Positions 29,882 to 38,700 of a stretch of DNA of 64,000 nt are shown piece after piece. Location of the stretch: positions 620,001 through 684,000 of the forward strand of contig CP126207.1 in assembly GCA_030272155.1 (NCBI GenBank). Reading direction: 5' to 3'. Both the position numbers and the translations under genes were made by a program. This DNA comes from Tetradesmus obliquus (lineage: Eukaryota > Chlorophyta > Chlorophyceae > Sphaeropleales > Scenedesmaceae). The notes beneath the pieces were generated by a model. The model ran no database searches. It was not told the origin of the DNA and saw only the letters and a list, made by a program, of their open reading frames with translations. Each line of letters begins with the position of its first letter. Position 1 is the first letter of the stretch.

Positions 29882-30156
29882 GTGCTGGTGCTGCTGGTGC
29901 TGGTGCTGCTGCTGCTGCTGCAGTCCATGCAACAGCACACTTCAGCGCACCTGCATGCAGGGCACCAGGTGGCGTAGAACTCCATAAGTACCTTGCCATC
30001 TGTTGGCATGGCCTTTAGCGTTGTGTTTATCGTAGCCTTTGTAACGTCGAGGCCAGGCACGTGCTTGCTCGTGTCCCTGTCTTGCGCCAGGCTTGCAGGC
30101 AGCAGCAGCAGGCACAGCAGCAGTGCCCCGCCCGCTGCCGTGCGCAGAAGCGCCAT
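19234..30156 (-). CDS. QSOX: Quiescin sulfhydryl oxidase (QSOX), membrane-anchored
   Basis: Ten exons: 29951-30156, 28104-28203, 27259-27425, 26082-26175, 25342-25651, 23099-23228, 22493-22573, 21848-22013, 20861-20992 and 19234-19671; all phases agree, giving 607 aa. Signal peptide ([13 protein letters not shown]), then a thioredoxin domain with Y-A-T-W-C-P-A-C-R (Cys65/Cys68), a helical linker, and an Erv/ALR domain: [16 protein letters not shown] near residues 311-326, active site C-E-V-C (359/362), [10 protein letters not shown], and C-P-Q-C (427/430). A TM helix near 528-550 ends in a basic His-rich tail. QSOX makes disulfides in secretory proteins, passing electrons to O2 through FAD. 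The start was set at the ATG opening the signal peptide; an in-frame ATG lies 13 codons upstream. T-C-A-L-W replaces the usual T-C-G-L-W. Confidence 0.9.
19752..19822 (-). repeat. 5'-edge copy of QSOX exon 10
   Basis: One copy of the head [19 protein letters not shown] with its TGCAG acceptor, upstream of the true one at 19671, almost identical. Confidence 0.9.
20015..20730 (-). repeat. 3'-edge copies of QSOX exon 9 (4 copies, period about 200 bp)
   Basis: Copies of the tail encoding [17 protein letters not shown]-x-Q-T-D-E-V-Q near 20022, 20247, 20455 (internally deleted) and 20633, downstream of intact exon 9; donors are kept in most. Confidence 0.88.
21045..21475 (-). repeat. 5'-edge copies of QSOX exon 9 (4 copies, period about 120 bp)
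   Basis: Copies of the head encoding [18 protein letters not shown] near 21060-21115, 21180-21235, 21300-21365 and 21430-21465. Each includes an acceptor behind a sense CTG run, except the most distal, which is truncated. The CPQC cysteines are kept in the near copies. Confidence 0.88.
21590..21710 (-). repeat. 3'-edge copy of QSOX exon 8
   Basis: One copy of the tail ([18 protein letters not shown]) and GTACG-type donor, downstream of intact exon 8. Confidence 0.88.
22080..22292 (-). repeat. 5'-edge copies of QSOX exon 8 (2 copies)
   Basis: Copies of [14 protein letters not shown] with acceptors at about 22090-22152 and 22228-22290, upstream of the true acceptor at 22014. Confidence 0.88.
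22755..23050 (-). repeat. 3'-edge copies of QSOX exon 6 (3 copies)
   Basis: Copies of the tail around L-L-x-x-F-H-T-T-A-A with GTAGG-type or decayed donors near 22768-22835, 22878-22935 and 22985-23050. Reading frames in them are broken. Confidence 0.8.
23320..23840 (-). repeat. 5'-edge copies of QSOX exon 6 (4 copies)
   Basis: Copies of [20 protein letters not shown] behind TGCAG acceptors near 23335-23410, 23478-23555, 23662-23735 and 23785-23835 (short). Confidence 0.87.
23870..25250 (-). repeat. 3'-edge copies of QSOX exon 5 (8 copies, period about 180 bp)
   Basis: Copies of the tail encoding [27 protein letters not shown], each with a GTGCG-type donor, begin near 23891, 24077, 24256, 24420, 24596, 24780, 24965 and 25176. 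All lie downstream of intact exon 5 (25342-25651). The intron parts share a TGTGTCATGTT word. Confidence 0.92.
25652..25690 (+). repeat. (CAG)~13 tract, sense CTG, at acceptor of QSOX exon 5
   Basis: Pure CAG run ending exactly at the exon 5 acceptor; similar runs precede exons 7 (22576-22612) and 9 (20999-21030). Confidence 0.92.
25845..25915 (-). repeat. 3'-edge copy of QSOX exon 4
   Basis: One copy of [11 protein letters not shown] and V-A-V-D-L-Q with a GTGCG donor, downstream of intact exon 4. Confidence 0.87.
26285..26330 (-). repeat. 5'-edge copy of QSOX exon 4
   Basis: Diverged copy of the exon 4 head ([11 protein letters not shown]) behind a TGCAG acceptor, upstream of the true one at 26175. 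Confidence 0.75.
26583..26597 (+). repeat. C homopolymer (about 15 C)
   Basis: A C run in a C-rich part of QSOX intron 3. Confidence 0.9.
26605..27130 (-). repeat. 3'-edge copies of QSOX exon 3 (3 copies, period about 210 bp)
   Basis: Copies of the tail around [18 protein letters not shown] with GTGAGT or GTGCG donors near 26612, 26820 and 27035. Intron parts carry sense (CAG)n just after the donor region. Confidence 0.88.
27495..27800 (-). repeat. 5'-edge copies of QSOX exon 3 (3 copies, period about 120 bp)
   Basis: Copies of [15 protein letters not shown] with TGCAG acceptors near 27500-27550, 27620-27672 and 27738-27792. Confidence 0.9.
28290..29640. repeat. Minisatellite of ~120-bp units in QSOX intron 1 (about 11 copies)
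   Basis: Units contain GCAAGTGCTAGCTGCTGTTG, GATGCAGCTGCTGGCA, GTGTTTACA and a CTG run ending CTTGAGAGGGG. Starts lie near 28299, 28443, 28627, 28742, 28857, 28979, 29099, 29219, 29349, 29470 and 29620. No QSOX exon matches the unit, and the sense strand carries CAG, not CTG. Confidence 0.85.
29670..29830 (-). repeat. 3'-edge copies of QSOX exon 1 (2 copies)
   Basis: Short copies of the last bases of exon 1 (CCCTGCATGCAG and donor) near 29675-29700 and 29795-29825. Confidence 0.7.
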
Positions 30157-30183
30157 GGGTGGGATGCTACTGGCAGGAATATG

Positions 30184-30198
30184 TTTTATATCCACGTG
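30184..30198 (-). promoter_or_regulatory. TATA-like and G-box words upstream of QSOX
   Basis: On the gene strand, CACGTG (30193-30198) then TATAAAA (30184-30190), only about 28 bp from the ATG. This leaves almost no 5' UTR, so either transcription starts at the ATG or the words are fortuitous. Confidence 0.3.
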
Positions 30199-31715
30199 AT
30201 TAGGCTGTTGACGTCGGAAACGCGATCATTGCCTCGATGCTGGTTGAAGTGGTTGCTCGGCGCGAGGCGCAGAGAGTCGATGTGTTTAGTCTCAGATCTT
30301 GTTTTGTTGAAAGCTGTGCATATGAATTATACTGGTTGCATGCTTGGAAGGGGTTGAAGAAGCCTTGCAGAACGCTGTGGAGACCTCCCCGTGAACATGA
30401 CCAGCAACAATCGTCCAGCGGTGAAAACGCTTTTACAATCTTTTAAACATACGCCGGCTTCAAAAAGCGAGAAAAAGCAGGCTCCAGCGAATGAAGGCGC
30501 GGCTCATGGGGTGCAAGCATACTGCAGTGCTCCCTACGAAGCCTTGCCAGGCAAAGCCTAGCCATCGGAACGGGCGCTCGCATGCAAAAAGCCTTGAAAC
30601 TCGATGCGGTTGACGAAGGATCCCCTGGCCACGACGGACGTCTCACTGGCAGGCATTAAATTCCAGAAGCATGGCTGGGTGGGGCTTGTCTGTGTTTCAT
30701 TGGACCATCCAGTTTGAAGTCGTGCAGGGCGATCCTTTGCGGTCAACTGCAGCATGTGTGTCCTTTAGGACTGCTGGAGTGACTTCAGCTGCTGGTGTAA
30801 GCCTCAGGCATGGCAGGTGCCTCAAGTGCAACTGATCTATGTCCAGTGTTGCAACACTTATGAACACGAACACTCTTGTAGAGCCAGATTGGGTGACAAC
30901 AGTTACACGTCTGCAAATGTGCTGCCACTCTTGCAACACAAAGGGCCTAGCAGACTCCTGCTGCTGCACAGCATTGCTGCTTGCAGGAAACGCTGCTGTC
31001 ACAGTAGCCAAACGAATTTTGTGCTGCTGCTGCTCCCAGGGTGCTGCCTCAACTGCCATACAACACTGCTCTGCTTCCATTGCTGGAAGCAAGCGTCGTT
31101 AGGTGGAAAACCTAAACACGAAACCAACCACTGCACAGGCGTGCGCGCTGCTGCGGCCAGCTATACAGCATGGCACAATCCATCACCCTGCAAACAGTTC
31201 AGCAAGGTACCAACTGCTGCAACAGGAAAAGAAAACACCCGCCGACACGCTTGCGCTGCTTTGCACACACAGCCCCCAAACTGCCGCCACTGCCCTGCCT
31301 GCTCGGCTGCAAACCAGCACAGAAACTACATCCAAAAGATATTGATTGTAGACAGCACCGTCTGCGCAGCAGCACAAAAGGCAGCACGATTCCGGCCACA
31401 CACGCTCCTCTATCACAACCGCACACGGGGCCCTGCTAGGTCTCGAGCGCTAGCAGCAGGAAGCTATGCATTGCAGCAACGCACCGGCACACCTGCTGCT
31501 TCTGTGCTGCTACCTGACCAAAAGCAGCAGTCCCGCTGCGGACCACACACTGCCAGCACTACCAACATCCAAAAGCACTGAACCTGCTCCTAAGACAGTT
31601 GCTGCTTGCGCAACACACCGTCCCTTCGCCCACAGGGCTTAGGTCTTCTTTCCTGAACCGCCGTCGAGCTGGGATTTTGGCGCCTAAACCGCCACAGATG
31701 TGGGGTTTAAACCGC
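30199..31715. other. QSOX/PsbX intergenic region
   Basis: No supported gene. A 254-codon plus-strand ORF (30817-31581) has no recognisable domain and Cys/Ala/His-heavy composition typical of chance ORFs here. Confidence 0.4.
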
Positions 31716-33582
31716 TTAACCGCGCTTCACTGGGTCGAAGTTGGACACTGCGGTGATGGCCAGGGCAATACCGCCCAGCACCACACCACCAGCCACCAGG
31801 CTGTACACAAAGTTCCTGCAAGCAGCAACAGATGCGGTCAAAAACAGCGGTCAAACATTGGTCAAGCTTTGTTGGTGCTGTACCATTGTTGTGTGTGTGC
31901 ATGGGTTGAGGTGTGAGCACCACACCACCAGCCACCAGGCTGTACACAAAGATCCTGCAAGCAAATGCGGTCAAACACAGCGGTCAAACACTGGTCAAAC
32001 ATCAATCAAACTCCTGTCAATCTATGTTGCTGTTATGTGCGCAAGTGAACGTGTGTGGTGCACTAAAGAAGAGCAGAAAGCAGTTTCAAGTACTGAAGTC
32101 CTGCAAGCCAAGGATCGCGGGGGTCGATGTTGAACTATGAATGCGCTGATGGTGTGCTGTTCAAACAGCTGCATGCAGATTGAACGAATCTTCTCCACGA
32201 CCATGAAGAACCCCCTAGTCTGCATGTTGCTGTTTAGGAATCACCGTGCATGCCACCCAAACACATATGTTCAGCACAACAACGTAAGTACAGTATACAA
32301 ACAAGCAGCTGTCTACAGCCCCGCAGAACTAGGCAACACGATTGACTTTACCAGACCTGCTGCTTTCAGTCTGCCTGCGGTAACAAACACACACCAACCG
32401 GCTGCTTCCATGCTGCAGTTTGCTGCTGTGGCAGCAGCAAAGGCATGCATCATGCCATCCACTTCAGGGATGGGGTGACCTGAGCAGCTGCCGGGGGCAT
32501 CAGCATCTGAGTTGCACCTCTGGTCAAAGTCAGTCAAACAGCAAACAATCTAGCAGAAAAGGAAGCACCAGCCCGCCTACTCACTTCAGGGATGGGGTGA
32601 CCTCAGCGGCAGCTGCCAGGGGCATCAGCATCTGGGTGGCAGCAGCAGCGGCCAGGCCAGCAGTCACCTGCATGGACACCTGCTGCTTCTGGGCGCTGCA
32701 GGACAAAGAGATAACACACCGCAGGCAGCGACAGCACAGCAGAAGGGCACGACAAAGCATTAATACTTGCAGGGCGATGCTGTTGAAGCATCTGCTACTG
32801 CTGCTGCTGCGCCAGCTGTAGAGCTGATGGGAACCCAGCGCTGCTTGGACACCCCAGACCCGAATCATGGCAGCAGCCTGTTACCTTCGCAGTAACTGAT
32901 GCTGCGTTGCACCTGCAAAGCTGGTTCCATTAAGATCTGCCACCACAGTTGCTGTGCTGTGAGTTGCCCAGTTGCTTGGCGAACAACTGCACCTGCCCAG
33001 CGCAACGTGCCTGCCTGCACTACTGGTACTGCTGGCCCTGCTGCTGCCCTTGCTGCACAACAAAACGATCAAGAGCTGATCCACAGCAATCTGCTGTTCA
33101 TCCTGCCAATGGGGCTGCCAGCCATCTGGATCAGTCGCTGCTTTGACCTGCCCCAAAATGCTGCTGCTGCAAACCGCCCCGCTGCTCAAGCATGCTGCTC
33201 TTCTGCCTCCAGCGTTTCATCGCTGCGTGTAATAATGTAACGATCCGATGCGTTGGCTGCCGTTCTGACGCTGCTGCACACCACTCGCGCCGGTGAGGAC
33301 ACTGATGCTGATGCTGCATCGCCCAATTGGTCTGCGTGGCTCTGCGGAGATCCAGTATCTGCACTGCATCGTAATCTCACCTAGCCTGCACGGTCATGCG
33401 GCGAGCCAGCACAGGGCGGGCCACTGGCAGGGGCAGGCAGCAAGCAGAGCAGCAACGTCAGAGCTGCCCAGGCACGTTTGACCGAGTCTCTGCTGCACTG
33501 CGTTGACTATATGCTCACCAGCAGGGCGGGCAGCCTGCTTGGCGCACACGGCGCGGGTGGAGGACTTAGCGCAGAGTGCCAT
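31716..33582 (-). CDS. PSBX: Photosystem II protein PsbX precursor (middle of transit peptide unresolved)
   Basis: Exon 31716-31815 encodes N-F-V-Y-S-L-V-A-G-G-V-V-L-G-G-I-A-L-A-I, then T-A-V-S-N-F-D-P-V-K-R-G and a stop: one TM helix and the PsbX signature V-S-N-F-D-P-V. Exon 32585-32695 supplies the thylakoid-transfer part (A-A-A-A-A-T-Q-M-L-M-P-L-A-A-A-A-E-V-T-P-S-L-K). The two join in phase. A likely first exon, 33519-33582, reads M-A-L-C-A-K-S-S-T-R-A-V-C-A-K-Q-A-A-R-P-A, a typical algal chloroplast transit start. Phases of first and second exon do not match directly, so one short exon is probably missing between them. PsbX is a low-mass PSII core subunit near cytochrome b559. Nuclear encoding fits a green lineage. 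Confidence 0.85.
31912..31960 (-). repeat. 5'-edge copy of PsbX last exon
   Basis: Copy of F-V-Y-S-L-V-A-G-G-V-V-L with TGCAG acceptor, upstream of the true exon at 31815. Confidence 0.85.
32455..32520 (-). repeat. 3'-edge copy of PsbX transfer-domain exon
   Basis: Copy of the exon tail (L-M-P-x-A-A-A..V-T-P-S-L-K region), downstream of the exon 32585-32695. Confidence 0.8.
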
Positions 33583-35745
33583 TGTGCTGATTTGTGGCTG
33601 CGAGGAGCGAAAGATGCAGCAAATTGGCAGTCTCTGTGTGCAAAGTGCCTGCAGCGTTACACCGGTGCTGCTTTGAAGCGGAGCAGCGTAGAGATCCTGA
33701 CCTGACGGGTTGGAACCTAAACCCGGCAAGCTCTCGCCTTGATCAGCTGCTGGCAACGCCCATCTTTACTGAAGTCATCATTTTTGAGCGGCTATTAGGT
33801 CATTCAAAAGTCGCTGCTACTGCAGGTAGCGTGTGCTGCAGCTGCAGTCTGCTGCTGGTCACTGCTGATGCCTCCGATGTAAAACGCTTCCGGCAAGTTC
33901 TCGACCCTCTCGTTCGTCATCAGGAATGCTTGACTTGACGCGTGTGGTGGCAGCATGTGCAAGTGACTGCAAGGTGTGGCCAACACCTGGGTCAGGGCTT
34001 GGCATGCGCCAGCAGCAGGCTGGTGCTGGTGCTGCTGCTGCTGACGTGGTAAGTAGTGGCAGCATTCACGGTATCCATCCTAAGTTGCCGAAGTTTTGGG
34101 CCTTGTGTTCGTCAAACAGCAGCTGCCTGCCCTGCACGCCTCATTGACAGTACATTGAAAGTTTCATTTTGAGACGACTCTGCGGGAAACATTTTGCAAA
34201 GCACAATGCGATATAGACAGTACATGTGCCAGCAGATCTACAGTAACTACCCTGCCAGTATTGACAGCATCTGCTCATGTATGATGCAGTAATTGCTCGA
34301 CTTACCGAGCCACAAGCACCGTGGCCACTTGGAACAGGAATGTCATAAGCAGCAGAATGCCAAGCATCGACGTGTTTGCAGACAGCAGCACAGTCACACC
34401 AACATCGGCAGCATGCAGCACGCTCAACACACATTGCAGCTCTGTATTTAAACTCGACAGACTGTCCCCTTTGTGACTGCGGCCGTCTACTGTAACTGTT
34501 GTAATACATATCCAAATGATGTTGCTGGATTGTCGTCACAGCTGTGCCAGACCTCAAGGTGATGGCAGTCTGTTGTAACCGGTGTACTACATATGTGACT
34601 GTTGCTGCTGGATTACCTTCACAAACAAAGCTATACCTGAACCAACTGTGATGTGTATTGTAACATACACTGTTGCTCGCTGCTGCTCTGTAACACGCGA
34701 GCGTTCTTGTCATGACTGGAACCTACACCACGGTCTACCCAGGACTACTTGAAGGCCGGGGGGCAGGGGTCACAGGTGGTCCCGCCCATGGACCCCTAAC
34801 GACCCTGCCCTGTAACCTTCTCTGTGCCTACAGGTGAGAACTTCGCATGATGCTATGGTGCCGGGCAGCCGTGCCTACATGAGCAGCCCACCACTCGGAG
34901 TGCCAGGAGACTTTGGCGGGGGTCTTCTGGCTCAGCATTGCTTGAAGGTGCGCAGCTGCGCATGACCAGCGTGCTTCGGCATCCTGGCTTTGTCTAGAAT
35001 TCGTCATTTTACTTTCTCTGCTGTAGAGCTCTCAGCACCTGCCCTTTGGGGAGCCAACGACAGGCTCATTGGGCAGAGAGAAAAAAACTGGTCAAAGCAT
35101 GGACCACTGGTCCTTTCTGCACTGTGAGAGTCAGCATCAGCACTGGTGCTGCTCAGCAGCACTGCCCGCAAGGCCTGCTCATGACGGTGCTTTTTACCTT
35201 GGTATGTTGCAAACGATTCCCAATAATGGTTTGCATCACAGAAAGGTGAAGATAACCGGCATATGAGCATTCACGGAGGCTCACTCCATCATTGATGCAG
35301 GTCTGGACTGTTGCCTGCCAGGTGGCTGCAGTTTGAATTGGCGCACTCGCAGTGGCTGCAGTTGTACACATGAGGAGTGCTCATGGCTTTGGTGAACACA
35401 CACCTTTCATTATAAACGCAGGTGTAGGGTCCTCAGGAACAGCAGCCTGCACGCAGCGGCGAGGTGACTCATGCCCAACTTCCACCAGCACAGTTGGCTG
35501 AGGTCAGCAGGGCTCAAGCCCCAGGGTTGGAGTTAAACGCCTTTGGCGTACAAAGGGCCGCACCCTGCGTAAACAGTTTACCTTTTCCTCTGCGAACTTT
35601 ATTTTGCAAACGAGCCAAGCAGCGAGTTTGCTGCAGGCGCCCCGGCCACTTCTGTGGCACTGCCTCCTCTTTCCTCCTCCCACCACCTCGCGCCTTTTGC
35701 GCTTGAGGTGCCGTCATCGACTTTTACGAAGTGAAACGGACCATC
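33583..35745. other. Divergent PsbX/desaturase intergenic region
   Basis: No recognised gene. A 190-codon minus ORF (34141-34713), Cys- and Tyr-rich, is intact but unlike any family I know. TATAAA at 35411-35416 is a possible desaturase TATA box, 330 bp from its ATG. Confidence 0.35.
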
Positions 35746-38700
35746 ATGCCCAAGACAAACGCCCGGGGCTTCGTCCTCAAGGAGGTGTGTTTGAGCGAGG
35801 GAACCTCCTTAGCGGTCACTCCTCCGGCTGCTGTCAGCACTCGCACTGGATCTGCCTCATTTCAAACATATATTCTCTTTGGCGCCGTTCTCGCTGCGTG
35901 GTCCCAGATCACATATAGGTTGCAGGTGCCTGGGGCTCCACCACCCACCCCAACTGTGCACCCGCCTGCCTGCCCTGCCTGCACATGCTGCCTGGGCTGC
36001 GTCTGTCATTTTAAATGATGTTACTTGTTTGCAGGACGGCTCCTATGACCTGTCAGCTCCCCCACCCTTCAGCCTGCAGGACCTGAAGGCAGCCATCCCT
36101 GCTCACTGCTGGCGCAAGGTGCGCTACATATTAAACAGCTACTGACAGCTCAGCAGCAGCAGCGGCAGCAGCATCAAGGCGTGTTGCTTGTTTTGCAAGC
36201 AGCAGCGTGCTTGACTTCTGACTCCGGTTCCTGCAGAAGCCAAGCCGCAGTCGCTGCAGCAAGAGAGATGGTAGAAAAGGCTGTGGTGATTGAATGGCAG
36301 GCAGCGCGACAGCGCACGACCTGCAGCAGCAGCAGCAGCAGCAGCAGCAAGAGCTATGCAAGTGATCTCGTGAATGGGCCAGCAACACAATAAGATGCCG
36401 AGGTTGAGTTAACAGCAGCGGCCAAATGACAGAGGGCCAGCTTTGTACAGTGCACTCACCATTCCCCAGCTGACTGCAGCAGTACCAGCAAGCACATGTA
36501 AGGCGGCAGGCATTTGCTGCAGCAGCGGCAGCAGCAGCAGCAGCGCAGGGCAGCAGCATGCTCAGCTGCTGCTAGATACACATGACTTGCTGTGCTGTCA
36601 ACACGAAGCTCAAAGCATCAGCAGCAGCAGCAGCAGCAGCATGCACAGCTGCAGTGGCTTGACTTTGCACGACCTGGAGCTTGCATGGTTGCACAACTAC
36701 AGCCTTTAGCACACAACAAAACATCAGCACAGTGCGGAAGCAGGCAGCAGCTGCACCCCATGCTGCCCAAGCTTGGCTGCGAGTGGCTGTAGCGTGACCG
36801 CTGCCGCTGCTTGCTGCTGCTACTGCTGCTGCTGCTGCAGAGTGTGGCTCGCTCCATGTTGCATGTGTTCCTGGACCTTGCAGTGGTGGCTGGCATGTCG
36901 TACCTTGCTCACACCTACGCCACCTGGTGGGTGCTGCAGGTGTAATGTTTTTCAATGTGTAATGTTTGCAGTCGTGCCTCCAATGCAGCAACACATGGCA
37001 TAGCATGACATGACATGAGTGTGTAAGCATATCAATGCTTGTTTATCAGGTGTAAAGTTGATGCTTGATGGGTAACATGATGATGATCAGGTGTAAAGCA
37101 AAGGCATTTGCGAATTGACATGTGTATTGCACATGGCTGTGATGGCTGGCATGGTGTACCTGGCCCACACCTACGCCACCTGGTGAGTCAGCATCATCTG
37201 TAGTTGCACGTAGTTATTGTGCACGTCTGCTGCTGATGTATCTTCTTGAAGTGGTTTTAGACAGTGGTGGCTGGCACGTTGTCACTGATGATCTTGTCAC
37301 AGTAATAACATGCAAGATGCCAATTTGTCATGATGCTGCAGGTCAAACTGGGTTGCCCAGGGCACCATGTTCTGGGCCATCTTTGTGCTGGGCCACAACG
37401 CACACTGTCATGAAATGTTACATTGCCACAAATAACATGTTATGTTTTCCGTCATTTGTTGTGCTGCAGGTGGAGCTGGCCGCTGTACTGGGTTGCGCAG
37501 GGCACCATGTTCTGGGCCATCTTTGTGCTGGGCCACGACTGCGGCCACGGCTCCTTCTCCGACAACCGCCAGGTGTGTTACATAACTGTTATACATGTGT
37601 TACATAAAGTTTTTCAAAATTGTGACGTGCAAGGTTGCATTGATTGCGTTTGCCTGCAGTGTGGCAGCAGCAGTAGCCAGCTGCCTGTGTGTTGCACAGT
37701 GATCGAGGCCACAGATCTTTGTTCACACAACCTCCAGGTGCATCACGCATGCTGTTTTAGACTGGACTGAACCCTTTAAAATCCTGCTGCTGCTTGTGCT
37801 GCTGAACCGTACACCCTCGCTAAACCCTTGCAGTTCAATGACGCCATGGGCCACCTGCTGCACTCCTTCATCCTGGTGCCTACCACGGCTGGAGGCTGTC
37901 CCACAAGAAGCATCACACCTGTTGTTTTCATGCTGTGTATAAACCCCTAAACCCTGCTGCTGCTGCTGCTGCTGCTGCTGCCAAACCCTCGCTAAACCCT
38001 TGCAGTTTAATGACGCCATGGGCCACCTGCTGCACTCCTTCATCCTGGTGCCTACCACGGCTGGAGGCTGTCCCACAAGAAGCATCACACCTGTTGTTTT
38101 CATGCTGTGTATAAACCCCTAAACCCTGCTGCTGCTGCTGCTGCTGCTGCTGCCAAACCCTCGCTAAACCCTTGCAGTTTAATGACGCCATGGGCCACCT
38201 GCTGCACTCCTTCATCCTGGTGCCCTACCACGGCTGGAGGCTGTCCCACAAGAAGCATCACACCTGTTGTTTTCATGCTGTGTATCAACCCCTAAACCCT
38301 GCTGCTGCTGCTGCTGCTGCTGCCAAACCCTCGCTAAACCCTTGCAGTTTAATGACGCCATGGGCCACCTGCTGCACTCCTTCATCCTGGTGCCCTACCA
38401 CGGCTGGAGGCTGTCCCACAAGAAGCATCACACCTGTTGTTTTCATGCTGTGTATAAACCCCTAAACCCTGCTGCTGCTGCTGCTGCTGCTGCTGCCAAA
38501 CCCTCGCTAAACCCTTGCAGTTTAATGACGCCATGGGCCACCTGCTGCACTCCTTCATCCTGGTCCCTTACCATGGCTGGAGGCTGTCCCACAAGAAGCA
38601 CCACGGCAACCACGGCCACATCGATAATGATGAGAGCTGGCACCCGCTGACGCAGACACAGTACGAGGAGCTGGTGAGTGTTAGAACCTTGTTGTTATTT

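Noticed and set aside
30817-31581. 254-codon plus-strand ORF between QSOX and PsbX
   Set aside because: No domain, Cys/His/Ala-heavy composition, and no boundary copies of the kind every recognised multi-exon gene here has.
34141-34713. 190-codon minus-strand ORF
   Set aside because: Intact but without recognisable family, promoter or exon-edge copies; left as a note, not a gene.
37834-38434. Four upstream desaturase exon 5 copies as real duplicated exons
   Set aside because: Each lacks the exon's second half and a matching donor, two are frameshifted, and only the copy at 38521 joins in phase on both sides.
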